The notes beneath the pieces were generated by a model. The model had not been told where the DNA came from. It did no database searches and saw only the letters and a list, made by a program, of their open reading frames with translations. The position numbers were made by a program, and so were the translations under genes. Shown one piece after another: positions 25,897 through 33,913 of a stretch of DNA of 64,000 nt. The stretch is from Amycolatopsis sulphurea. GTDB lineage: Bacteria; Actinomycetota; Actinomycetes; Mycobacteriales; Pseudonocardiaceae. The stretch is taken from the NCBI RefSeq assembly GCF_002564045.1, contig NZ_PDJK01000001.1, positions 558,001 to 622,000 on the forward strand. The letters are read 5' to 3'. How positions within the stretch are numbered: position 1 is the first letter of the stretch; every line of letters begins with the position of its first letter.

Positions 25897-27653
25897 TGTC
25901 CGCCACCCTCACCGACCCGGTCCCCGCCGAGCCGGCACCCGTCCAGTCCCTCACCCGAGGCGCCGATCACCTTGTCGACGCGCTCGTGCGCAGCGGGATC
26001 ACGACCGTGTTCGGGGTTCCCGGGGACACCGGCGTCATCCTCTACGACGCGTTCTTCCACCGCACCAAGGACATCGAGCACGTCCTGGCCCGCGACGAGC
26101 GCCACGCCGCGTACATGGCCGACGCGTGCGCGCGCGTCACCGGCAAGGTCGGCGTCGTCGAGGTCTCCAGCGGCGGCGGCTCGACCTACGTGGTCGGCGG
26201 ACTCGGCGACGCCTTTGCTTCGGGGATCCCGGTTCTGGTCATCAGCTCCGACATCCACACCGGCAGCCGCGGCAGCGGCGCGCTCACCGAGATCGACCAG
26301 CGTGCCCTGTTCTCTGCCGTCACCAAGGCCCAGATCGTGGTCGAGCACGCGGCCGACGTCCCCTCGGCCGTCGAGAACGCGCTCCGCACCGCGACTTCCG
26401 GACGACCCGCACCGGTCGCGCTGATCGTCCCGGAGAACGTTCTCGACGAGCACGCGACGGTGCCGCCCCGCCCGGTCCCGATCACCGTGCCCGCGAAGCG
26501 CGAGACCGCCGACCCGGCTGCGGTCGCCCTCGCGGCGAAGATGCTCGGTGAGGCCCGGTGCCCGGCGATCGTGGTCGGCGGCGGCGTGCACTTGTCTTCG
26601 GCGTATGAAGAACTGCACGCGCTGGCGGAACGAATCGGCGCCGGGGTCGCGACGACCATCCACGGCGTCGGAGCGGTCGCCACCGACGACCCGTGGCGGC
26701 TCGGCGTTATCGGCAACAACTCCGGTCAGCCCGGCGTGAACTCGTACGTCGCCGATGCGGACGTCGTGCTCCTGGTCGGCACTCGCGCCAACGCCACCGA
26801 TACCAACAGCTGGACGGCGCCGGCGAAGTACGGGCCGGCGGTCGTGCAGATCGACATCGAAAGGTCCCGTGCCGGCCGGAATTTCCCGGGTTCGCTGCCG
26901 CTGGTCGGCGACGCCCGGACGGTACTGATGCAGCTGATCGAGGCGGCCGTCGAGATTCCCGGCGGAATCCGGGCGGACCGCGTGAAGGCGGTCGCGTCGG
27001 CGCGCGCCGACGCGACCCCCGACACCGCCTCGCCCGAGCACGCGCCCGGCGTGCTGTATCCGCGCGCCGTCGTCGAGGCGATCCGGGACCGGCTCGGCCA
27101 GGAGACGATCCTGGTCGCCGACCCCGGCACCCCGACCCCGAACGCCGCGGTGTTCTGGAGCCAGGAGTCCGCCGGGCGGCAGGTGGTGATCCCGCGCGGA
27201 CACGGCCCGATGGGCTACGCCATCCCGGCCGCGATCGGGGTCGCGAAGAGCCGTCCCGGCACGCCGGTCGTGTCGCTGACCGCCGACGGCAGCTTCGCCA
27301 TGTCGTGCGGGGAACTGGAGACCGCCGCACGGTTCCGGCTGCCGGTGCTGTTCGTGCAGCTGACCAACCACAGCATGGGCTGGATCAAGATGCTCCAGCA
27401 CCTCTACACCGGTGGCCGCTACTTCGGCGTCGACCCCGGCCCGACCGATGCGGTGGCGGTGGCGGTGGCCAGCGGCGTCGAAGGTGCCACGGTCCGGTCC
27501 TTTCCGGAGCTGACCAAGATGATCGAGTCGTTCGCCGCCGGCCCGCGCCCGTGTTATCTCGACGTCGAGGTCCCGCACATGATCGAATTCGCCCCGCCCG
27601 TGCCCGCCTGGGACGCGGGGCTTGCCGGTCACGGCGAGCGACCGGTCTACTGA
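25896..27653 (+). CDS. Thiamine diphosphate-dependent enzyme, acetolactate synthase-like
   Basis: A 585-residue ThDP enzyme with the three-domain order of the acetolactate synthase / sulfoacetaldehyde acetyltransferase / oxalyl-CoA decarboxylase superfamily. Visible are GVPGDTGVIL at about residue 40, the activating glutamate in ARDERHAAYMAD, the central Rossmann domain from about 200, and the ThDP/Mg motif TADGSF with the closing NH about 26 residues later. GHGPMGYAIPAAIG is the usual pre-motif block. The start overlaps the upstream stop (TGATG). It is not a housekeeping IlvB, since no small subunit follows. It probably decarboxylates or transfers a two-carbon unit from a 2-oxo acid formed in the pathway. 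Confidence 0.82.
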   Translation: MSATLTDPVPAEPAPVQSLTRGADHLVDALVRSGITTVFGVPGDTGVILYDAFFHRTKDIEHVLARDERHAAYMADACARVTGKVGVVEVSSGGGSTYVVGGLGDAFASGIPVLVISSDIHTGSRGSGALTEIDQRALFSAVTKAQIVVEHAADVPSAVENALRTATSGRPAPVALIVPENVLDEHATVPPRPVPITVPAKRETADPAAVALAAKMLGEARCPAIVVGGGVHLSSAYEELHALAERIGAGVATTIHGVGAVATDDPWRLGVIGNNSGQPGVNSYVADADVVLLVGTRANATDTNSWTAPAKYGPAVVQIDIERSRAGRNFPGSLPLVGDARTVLMQLIEAAVEIPGGIRADRVKAVASARADATPDTASPEHAPGVLYPRAVVEAIRDRLGQETILVADPGTPTPNAAVFWSQESAGRQVVIPRGHGPMGYAIPAAIGVAKSRPGTPVVSLTADGSFAMSCGELETAARFRLPVLFVQLTNHSMGWIKMLQHLYTGGRYFGVDPGPTDAVAVAVASGVEGATVRSFPELTKMIESFAAGPRPCYLDVEVPHMIEFAPPVPAWDAGLAGHGERPVY

Positions 27654-27657
27654 GCGG

Positions 27658-28320
27658 ATGATGCCGATGGGAGACATGCCGAAGCCCGGCAGCCGCGCCC
27701 GGTTGTCCGAGGAGGTGTACCGCAGGCTGCGAGGCGACATCGTGGACGGGATCATCCCGGCCGGGTCACCCTTGGTGGAGGACGAGATCGCCGAGCGGCT
27801 CGGGGTGTCCCGCACCCCCGTGCGCGAGAGCATCCAGCGGCTGGCGGCCGACGGGCTCGCCGAGTCCCGCCGCCGCCGCTGGGTGGTCCGGTCCTACAGC
27901 GCGGAGGAGGTCGTGGAGATCTACGGCGTCCGGGCCGCCCTGGAATCCCACGCCGCCCGGCTCGCCGCGCTGAACGCCACCGGCGAGCAGCGCGCGGCGA
28001 TCGAGGCCCGCCGCGCGCAGATGACCGTGGAGGACGTCGCGGTGCTCGGCGAACGCGCCAAGGCCAACGACGAGTTCCACGACCTGATCAGCAGTGCGTC
28101 CGGCAACGGGCGGCTGTTGCACACCCTGCGCGAGCAGCGGCTGTTCCACTTCAACAGCCGCGTCGCGTCGGTCTACACGGCCGACGACCTGCGCCGGTCC
28201 TCGCAGCAGCACGGCCAGCTGATCGAGGCCGTCGTGCACCGCCGCCCCGGCGACGCGGCCGACGTCGCGCGTGAGCACGTCGAGTTTTCGCTGAAACTGG
28301 TCCTGCGCAAGCTTTATTGA
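27658..28320 (+). CDS. GntR-family regulator, FCD domain
   Basis: A regulator of about 220 residues. The N-terminal winged helix covers LSEEVYRRLRGDIVDG...LGVSRTPVRESIQRLAADGL. The C-terminal helical FCD domain has NDEFHDLI and HGQLIEAVV, where acidic and histidine residues usually hold a metal near the ligand. It follows the ThDP enzyme by four bases and is probably the operon's own ligand-responsive repressor, acting on the palindromes at 15957-15980. Several ATGs (27658, 27661, 27667, 27676) compete; none has a convincing ribosome site, so the start is uncertain. Confidence 0.88.
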   Translation: MMPMGDMPKPGSRARLSEEVYRRLRGDIVDGIIPAGSPLVEDEIAERLGVSRTPVRESIQRLAADGLAESRRRRWVVRSYSAEEVVEIYGVRAALESHAARLAALNATGEQRAAIEARRAQMTVEDVAVLGERAKANDEFHDLISSASGNGRLLHTLREQRLFHFNSRVASVYTADDLRRSSQQHGQLIEAVVHRRPGDAADVAREHVEFSLKLVLRKLY

Positions 28321-28385
28321 CTTTGCCGAGGCACTGCACTGATCGAACGGGCCGGCGGCCGGCTCGGCGTCCTGAGCTGATGAGC

Positions 28386-28416
28386 CTGTGAAGGGGCCCT
28401 TCACGGACTCTGCGTC
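28386..28416. repeat. Left half of a twin palindrome split by an element
   Basis: Palindrome GTGAAGGGGCCCTTCAC (28388-28404) followed by GACTCTGCGTC (28406-28416). The matching right half lies after the element at 28601. The two originally formed one twin palindrome with an 11-bp spacer. Confidence 0.8.
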
Positions 28417-28600
28417 CAGGGTTCCGGCAAAGTTGGTCGGGGGCCCGGCAGCGGGCGTTGCGGAGGTGTGGTGCGACCACCTCGTGGCGTGCGCCGGACC
28501 CGTTTCGGGTCTGTGAAGGGGCCCTTCACAGACTCAGAGTCCGTGAAGGGCCCCTTCACGGACCTTCACGGACCTCCGCACCGACTTTGCCGACACCCTG
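28417..28600 (+). mobile_element. CAGGG mobile element, full-length reference copy
   Basis: A 184-bp element running from CAGGGTTCCGGCAAAG to CTTTGCCGACACCCTG, with about 20-bp terminal inverted repeats (three mismatches). Internal parts in order are a GC-rich left block with a GTGCGACCACCTCGTGGC hairpin, CGCCGGACCCGTTTCGGG, two GTGAAGGG palindromes separated by a GACTCAGAGTC-type spacer, and a short right block. Flanks are GACTCTGCGTC and GACTCAGAGTC, an 11-bp target duplication with two differences. It has no coding capacity, so it must be moved by a transposase encoded elsewhere. Confidence 0.85.
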
Positions 28601-28627
28601 GACTCAGAGTCCGTGAAGGTTCCCTTC

Positions 28628-28658
28628 ACCGCCACCGCCACCGCCACCGCCACCGCCG
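28628..28658. repeat. ACCGCC hexanucleotide repeat
   Basis: Five perfect copies of ACCGCC, immediately after the right half of the twin palindrome and just before the stop of the minus-strand regulator. It is a slippage-prone microsatellite outside coding sequence. Confidence 0.8.
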
Positions 28659-28664
28659 CGCGGA

Positions 28665-29378
28665 TCAGCGGTCCGGCACGATCTTCAACCGGGTGACCGG
28701 CGGCTCGTAGTTCTCCGCGTCCTCCGGCGGCAGGGACTGCTTCGCCATCATCGTCAGGGTGCCGATGAGATGGTCCTGCACCGCCTCGCCGGCGGCTTCC
28801 GCGTTGCCCGCGATGACGGCGTCGTAGATCTTCTCGTGCACGGCCAGGATGTCGCCGAGTGTGCGGGTCTTCGTGGTGGACAGGCCGAGGGCGTGCATCT
28901 GGCCGCGGGTGTTGGCCACGACGGTGACCACCCGGTCGTTGCCTCCGGCGCGCACGATCGTCTCGTGGAAGGCCAGGTCGTGCTTCTGGAAGAGCAGTTC
29001 GTCGCCCGCCTCGGTCGCCTTGCGCATGCCGGCGAACGTCTTCTTGAACTCCGCGCGGTCGCGGTCGCTCATCCGGGTCGCGGCGCGGTAGGCCGACGGT
29101 GCCTCCAGCAGCAGCCGCAGCGAGTAGATCTCCTCGATGTCCTTGATCGACAGTTCGAGGATGCGCACGCCGCGGCTGCGCTCGAACTTGACCATGCCGT
29201 TGGCCGCGAACTGCAGGAGCGCCTCGCGGACCGGTGTGCGGGACACGCCCAGCTTGTTCGCGATGTCCGCGACCGAGTGCAACGAGCCGGGCGCGAGTTC
29301 GCCGGACCGGATCGCGGCCCGGATCTGTTCGAAGACCCGCTCGGTCAGGGAGGCGGTGTCGCTGGAGAGTGGCTTCAC
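28665..29378 (-). CDS. GntR-family regulator, FCD domain
   Basis: A 237-residue FadR/VanR-type regulator. The winged helix spans LTERVFEQIRAAIRSGEL...LGVSRTPVREALLQFAANGM. The FCD ligand domain covers residues about 95-215 with KHDLAFHETIVRAGG and AVHEKIYDAVIAGN carrying the metal-site acid and histidines. It is the last gene of a four-gene minus-strand operon (hydrolase, cyclase, dehydratase, regulator), 37 bases after the dehydratase. It is the likely sensor for the operators at 33009-33056. Confidence 0.9.
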   Translation of the reverse strand: MKPLSSDTASLTERVFEQIRAAIRSGELAPGSLHSVADIANKLGVSRTPVREALLQFAANGMVKFERSRGVRILELSIKDIEEIYSLRLLLEAPSAYRAATRMSDRDRAEFKKTFAGMRKATEAGDELLFQKHDLAFHETIVRAGGNDRVVTVVANTRGQMHALGLSTTKTRTLGDILAVHEKIYDAVIAGNAEAAGEAVQDHLIGTLTMMAKQSLPPEDAENYEPPVTRLKIVPDR

Positions 29379-29415
29379 GCGTGCGGCTCTTTTCCTGGGC
29401 TGGTGAGGGAGCAGA

Positions 29416-31110
29416 TTACAAGAACGACAGATCGGCGCCTTCGCTGGCGGGCAGCACGGTTTCGGCGTACAGGCGCCGCCAGCCCCGCTTCGGCAGGGGC
29501 GCGGGCGTGAAGGTGGCCAGCCGCCGCGCCAGCTCCTCCTCGTCGACGAGCAGGTCGATGCGCCGCGCGGGGACGTCCAGCCGGATGAGATCGCCGTTGC
29601 GGACGGCGGCGAGCGGACCGCCGGCCGCGGCTTCGGGATCGCAGTGCAGCACGACGGTGCCGTACGAGGTGCCGCTCATCCGCCCGTCGGACACCCGGAC
29701 CATGTCCCGCACGCCTTGGCGCGCCAGCTTCGCCGGGATCGGCAGCGCGCCCGCCTCCGGCATCCCGGCGGCGATCGGCCCGGCCATCCGCAGGACGAGC
29801 ACGTGGTCCGGGGTGAGGTCGAGGTCCGGGTCGTCGAGGATCGCGGCGATGTCCTGATCGGCGTCCACCACGAACGCGGGACCGGTGTGCTGCACCAGTT
29901 CCGGGCTCGCGGCCGAGGCCTTGATCACCGCGCCGGCCGGGGCGAGCGAGCCGGTGAGCACGGCGAGCGCGCCGGGCGCGCCGAGCGGGTCGTCCATGGT
30001 CCGGACCACCGGGCGGGTGCCGGCGTGCGGCCGGACGTCCGCGATCAGCTCGGCGAGCGGTGTCCCGGTGACGCCGGTGGTCGACGTGTCCAGGTGCCGT
30101 TCCAGTTCCTTGAGCAGCATCGGAAGCCCGCCGGCGCGGTGGAAGTCCTCCATGTAATGGGCGCCCGAAGGTTTGCAGTCGACCAGCAGGGGGACCTTCG
30201 CGCCGATCGTGTCGAAGTCGCCGAGCGCCAGGCCGACACCCGCGCGCCGGGCCACGGCGGTCAGGTGGACGAGCGCGTTGGTGGAACCACCGAGCGCGGC
30301 GAGGACCTTGATCGCGTTCTCGAACGCCTCGCGGGTGAGGATCTCGCGCGGTTTCGGCGTGCCCGCGCGGGCGAGTTCCACGGCGTGGCGCCCGGTCGCG
30401 ACACCGTGCCGCAGCCGGGCGCCCGTCGACGCGCCGGGGGTGGCCCCGCCGGGCAGCATCATGCCCAGGGTCTCGGTCAGGCAGGCCATCGTCGACGCGG
30501 TGCCCATCACCGCGCAGGTGCCCGCGGTGGTCACCAGCTCGCCGCGGGCCTCGGTGATCTCGGCGGTGTCCAGCTCCCCGCCCCGGTGGTTGCCCCACAG
30601 GCGGCGGCAGTCGGTGCACGCGCCGAGCCGCTCGCCCCGCCAGCTGCCGGTCATCATCGGCCCCACCACTTCCAGCAGCACCGGCTTGTCCGACGACGCG
30701 GCGGCCATCAGCTGGGCGGGCACGGTCTTGTCGCAGCCGCCCAGCAGGACCGCGGCGTCCATCGGGAGCGCCCGGATCATCTCCTCGGTGTCCATCGCCA
30801 TCAGATTCCGGAACAGCATGGTGGTGGGGGAGGTGAGGATCTCGCCGAGCGAGAGGGTCGGGAACTCCATCGGCAGCCCGCCCGCTTCGAGCACGCCCCG
30901 CCGTACGGCCTGCAGCAGCGCCGGCATGTCGCGGTGGCAGGTGTTGTAGTCCGAAGTGGTCACCGCGATGCCGACCACGGGCCGGTCGAGGTCGACGTCG
31001 TCGAAGCCGCGGGAGGCGAGGAACGCCCGGCGCAGATACCGGCTGAATCCCTCGTCGCCGTAGGAGGTCCGGCTCGCGTCGACCGCGGACTTGGACTCGT
31101 GCTCAGACAT
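29416..31110 (-). CDS. IlvD/Edd-family dehydratase, sugar-acid type
   Basis: A 564-residue dehydratase that removes water from a 2,3-dihydroxy acid to give a 2-keto-3-deoxy acid. Three cluster cysteines are visible: Cys58 (DYNTCHRD), Cys126 (GGCDKTVP) and Cys199 (AGTCAVMGTAST). The active-site loop SDGRMSGTSYG with its serine is present near residue 470. An ACTDC pair at about 165 adds two further cysteines. The subgroup of L-arabonate / D-xylonate / galactonate dehydratases fits better than biosynthetic IlvD, because it sits in a catabolic operon beside a ribose-type importer. ATG 31110; 38 bases separate it from the cyclase. Confidence 0.88.
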   Translation of the reverse strand: MSEHESKSAVDASRTSYGDEGFSRYLRRAFLASRGFDDVDLDRPVVGIAVTTSDYNTCHRDMPALLQAVRRGVLEAGGLPMEFPTLSLGEILTSPTTMLFRNLMAMDTEEMIRALPMDAAVLLGGCDKTVPAQLMAAASSDKPVLLEVVGPMMTGSWRGERLGACTDCRRLWGNHRGGELDTAEITEARGELVTTAGTCAVMGTASTMACLTETLGMMLPGGATPGASTGARLRHGVATGRHAVELARAGTPKPREILTREAFENAIKVLAALGGSTNALVHLTAVARRAGVGLALGDFDTIGAKVPLLVDCKPSGAHYMEDFHRAGGLPMLLKELERHLDTSTTGVTGTPLAELIADVRPHAGTRPVVRTMDDPLGAPGALAVLTGSLAPAGAVIKASAASPELVQHTGPAFVVDADQDIAAILDDPDLDLTPDHVLVLRMAGPIAAGMPEAGALPIPAKLARQGVRDMVRVSDGRMSGTSYGTVVLHCDPEAAAGGPLAAVRNGDLIRLDVPARRIDLLVDEEELARRLATFTPAPLPKRGWRRLYAETVLPASEGADLSFL

Positions 31111-31148
31111 ATGTGCCCCTCACGTGCGGGTGGATCGGTGCGGGTAGG

Positions 31149-32123
31149 TCAACGGGAGAGCGGCATCGCGAGCGGGCGCATCGGCGCCCCGGTCGCACCG
31201 CGGATCTTCAGTCCGGCGCCGATGAAGGCGAACTCGTACAGCGATTCCGCCGCGAGCTGCTCGCAGTCGACGAGTTCCATGATCGGCACCCCGGCCTCGC
31301 CGAGGAGATAGGTGTGGACCACCTGCCAGTTGTCCGGATCACGGGCGGGCATCTGTTCGAGCGCGGAGTTGTCACCCGCGATCACCGCGGCGCCCGCCTC
31401 GGCCAGGAACCGCGCCCCGGACAGGTTCAGCCCGGGACTGTTGTCGATATACCGCACCGGGTCCGGCCACTGCGTCATCCGGCCGGTCCGGACCAGCGCG
31501 ATGTCTCCGGGCGAGAAGGTGGTGCCCTGCTCCCTCAAGGCGTCCCGGAGGTCCTCGGCGCCGACGCCGTAGTTGTCCGGCAGCATGTCCACACCGTGCA
31601 GACCGGCCACGTCGAACAGCACGCCGCGGCCGATGATGGGCGGGATTTTGTCGGCGCCGCACCGGGTCCAGTGCCGGGAGCTCAGATGCTGGGCCGCGGA
31701 GAACCCGTTCCAGATCTCCCCGTGGTAGCCGAAGTGGTTGAGCGTGTCGATGTGCGTTCCGGTGTGCGTGTACATCGACACGGCGTCGCCCGAGTAGGAC
31801 ACCAGCCGGTTCTGCGCGTCGCCCGCGCCGGTCAGGTCATCGAGGATGGTCCCGTCCGGGGTGTGGGTCATCCATTGCTGGAAGGCCGGGTCGCCGGCCT
31901 TGACCCACGACGGCATGCCCATGAACAGGTCGACGGAGAGGTCGATCGCGGCGCCCCCGTCGGCCCGGCGGACGACCTCGCGCGCCCTGTCCGCCGACAG
32001 CAGGTTGAGCATGCCGATCTCGTCGTCCGCCCCGAACGGGCTCCGGCTCACTTTCCGGAATTCGGCGGCGTACGCGGCGATCTTGTGCCGGGTGGCCTCG
32101 GTGATCAGTTCAGGTCCGCACAC
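31149..32123 (-). CDS. Cyclase-family (kynurenine formamidase-like) hydrolase
   Basis: A 324-residue protein of the cyclase / metal-dependent amidohydrolase family. The signature HTGTHIDTLNH (His120, His124, Asp126, His130) gives the divalent metal site. The family opens cyclic amides, imides or lactones, or hydrolyses formamides. GTG 32123 overlaps the end of the upstream hydrolase by 14 bases and has GGAGG nine to ten bases before it. In this operon it may hydrolyse a lactone or an imide before or after dehydration (inference). Confidence 0.85.
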   Translation of the reverse strand: MCGPELITEATRHKIAAYAAEFRKVSRSPFGADDEIGMLNLLSADRAREVVRRADGGAAIDLSVDLFMGMPSWVKAGDPAFQQWMTHTPDGTILDDLTGAGDAQNRLVSYSGDAVSMYTHTGTHIDTLNHFGYHGEIWNGFSAAQHLSSRHWTRCGADKIPPIIGRGVLFDVAGLHGVDMLPDNYGVGAEDLRDALREQGTTFSPGDIALVRTGRMTQWPDPVRYIDNSPGLNLSGARFLAEAGAAVIAGDNSALEQMPARDPDNWQVVHTYLLGEAGVPIMELVDCEQLAAESLYEFAFIGAGLKIRGATGAPMRPLAMPLSR

Positions 32124-32979
32124 GACTCGGGTCCTCCTCGGTGATCGCCGTATACTGCGACGGTTTGCGTTGGGAGAAGATCCGCAGCTCGTATTCGCCC
32201 GGTACGAACACGAGATCCTTGGTCCGGGCCTGGGACAGAGCCACGTCGGTGCCGAAGACCCCCGCGTCCGCCCCGGCGTCGACCAGCACCTCGCCCGAGG
32301 GCGCCACGATCTGGCTGTGCCCCAGGTATTCCGCGCCGTTCTCGTGGCCGGTCCGGTCGGACACCGCGAGGTAGACGAGATTCTCCAGCGCCCGCACGCG
32401 GGTCACGTGCTCGGCGAGGAAGGTCGCCTTCAGCGGCCACGCGGTGGGCATGGCGATGACGTCCGCGCCTTCGAGCGCGAGCACCCGCGCCGATTCGGGG
32501 AAGCGGAGGTCGAAGCAGATCATCACGCCAACCTTCCCGAACGGCGTCTCGACGACCCGTGGGGTGTCGCCGCGGCCGGGGGAGACGAACCGGTCGGCAC
32601 CCATATACGGCAAGTGCTGCTTGCGATACGTGCCGAGCACGCCTTCCGGCCCGAGCGTCGCCGCGCAGTTGTAGAGGTCGTCGCCGTCGGATTCGAGGAA
32701 CCCGACCACGGCGTGCACCGACGCCGCGCGGCAGGCCTGCACCAGCCGGTCGATCCGGGGATCGCCCAGCCGGATCGCGGCCTGGGCCACGGCCGCCCGC
32801 GAGTCGTAGAGGTACCCGCTCAGCGCGCATTCCGGGAAGACGACCAGATCCGCGTTCCCCGCCTGCCCGATCGCCTCGATCACGGCGGCGAGGTCGGCAT
32901 CGGGGGCCGGCCCCGCCGGGGGGAGCTGAGCGACCGCGATTCGCGCGGTTCCGTGTGTCCGGTTCACGTCCCGTTGCAC
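32110..32979 (-). CDS. Nitrilase-superfamily C-N hydrolase
   Basis: A 289-residue carbon-nitrogen hydrolase with the full catalytic triad: Glu50 (VVFPECALSG), Lys120 (GTYRKQHLPY) and Cys155 (GVMICFDLRFPE). Length and the FDLRFPES block fit the aliphatic amidase / N-carbamyl amidohydrolase branches. I chose GTG 32979 because AGGA lies six bases upstream; two upstream ATGs (33015, 33042) fall inside the operator palindromes and lack ribosome sites. It is the first gene of the leftward operon and would release ammonia from an amide, carbamoyl or nitrile group. Confidence 0.87.
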   Translation of the reverse strand: MQRDVNRTHGTARIAVAQLPPAGPAPDADLAAVIEAIGQAGNADLVVFPECALSGYLYDSRAAVAQAAIRLGDPRIDRLVQACRAASVHAVVGFLESDGDDLYNCAATLGPEGVLGTYRKQHLPYMGADRFVSPGRGDTPRVVETPFGKVGVMICFDLRFPESARVLALEGADVIAMPTAWPLKATFLAEHVTRVRALENLVYLAVSDRTGHENGAEYLGHSQIVAPSGEVLVDAGADAGVFGTDVALSQARTKDLVFVPGEYELRIFSQRKPSQYTAITEEDPSRVRT

Positions 32980-33008
32980 CGCCCTTCCTGCTGAAACGAT
33001 AGTGGCAC

Positions 33009-33056
33009 GTTGCATGCAACATATCAATAGACCTCTTGACATGCTACATATCGCAT
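33009..33056. promoter_or_regulatory. Repeated operator-like sites between divergent operons
   Basis: GTTGCATGCAAC (33009-33020) is a perfect 12-bp palindrome. On the minus strand the motif GATATGT-A/T-GCATG occurs twice, starting at about 33026 and 33053, 27 bp apart, with the second ending in a further GCATGC. The sites lie between the hydrolase start and the SDR start, so one regulator could control both directions. The GntR protein encoded at 28665 is the natural candidate. No clean -35/-10 pair can be assigned. Confidence 0.5.
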
Positions 33057-33126
33057 GCGAGTCTCATGGGCATTCGGGATCCCATCGCCGCAGGTCAGTG
33101 GCGACACAACGACGTAGGGACATGCG

Positions 33127-33881
33127 ATGCGGAACGCGGTCATGGTCACCGGCGCGGCCGGCGGGATCGGCGCGGCGATCGCCCGGTCGGTCGCCGCGAC
33201 CGGCCGGCCCGTCCTGCTGGCCGACCGGAACTCCGGCGGTGCCGAGCGGGTCGCGGCCGAGGTGCGCGCGGCCGGCGGCGAGGCGCTCGCTCAGGCCGTC
33301 GACGTGACGGACGAATCCTCGGTCGAGGCCGCGGTCGCCGCTGCCACCGCGGCCTGGGGCCGGATCGGCGGGCTCGTCACCTGCGCGGCCACGATGGCCG
33401 CCGCGCCACTGACCGAGACCACCCAGGCGGACTGGACCCGGGTCCTGGACGTGAACGCCACCGGCACTTTCCTGGCCTGCAAGCACGCGGTGCGCGCGAT
33501 GGTCGGGCAAGGCTCGGGCGGGGCGATCGTCAACGTCTCGTCCATCTCGGGCCGGGTGGGGCTGGCGAACCAGGCGGCGTACTGCGCGTCGAAAGGCGCG
33601 GTACGCCAGCTGAGCCGGCAGATGCGGTCGACTACGCGCGGCACGACGTGCGCTGCAACGTGGTGAGCCCGGGCTCGGTACGCACCGAGCAGCTGCAGAC
33701 TTACCTTGCCGCGCAAGCGGATCCGGCCGCCGCGGAACGCGCGCTGGTCGCCGCCCATCCGGTGCGGCGGGTGGCCGACGCCGCCGAGATCGCCTCGGTG
33801 GTCACGTTCCTGCTCAGTCCGGAGGCGAGCTACGTCACCGGTGCCGACCTGGCCGTCGACGGCGGCTATACCGCCCAGTGA
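33127..33881 (+). pseudogene. Short-chain dehydrogenase, single frameshift
   Basis: An SDR of about 250 residues split by one missing base. The 5' frame has the cofactor motif VTGAAGGIGAAIARS, VTCAATMAAAPL and the catalytic region SSISGRVGLANQAAYCASKGAVRQL (Ser, Tyr and Lys all present). After RQM near 33624 the frame breaks and ends at 33666. The next frame continues perfectly as VDYARHDVRCNVVSPGSV to YVTGADLAVDGGYTAQ and a stop at 33881. Restoring one G in ATGCGG (ATGGCGG) repairs it. It would be the first gene of the rightward sugar-uptake operon. Either a recent mutation or a sequencing error. Confidence 0.85.
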
Positions 33882-33913
33882 ATCCCTTACGGCGCAACAG
33901 AAAGGACTCGGCG

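Noticed and set aside
25896..27653. Biosynthetic acetolactate synthase
   Set aside because: No regulatory subunit gene follows, and the gene lies inside a catabolic operon. The general ThDP-enzyme call is safer.
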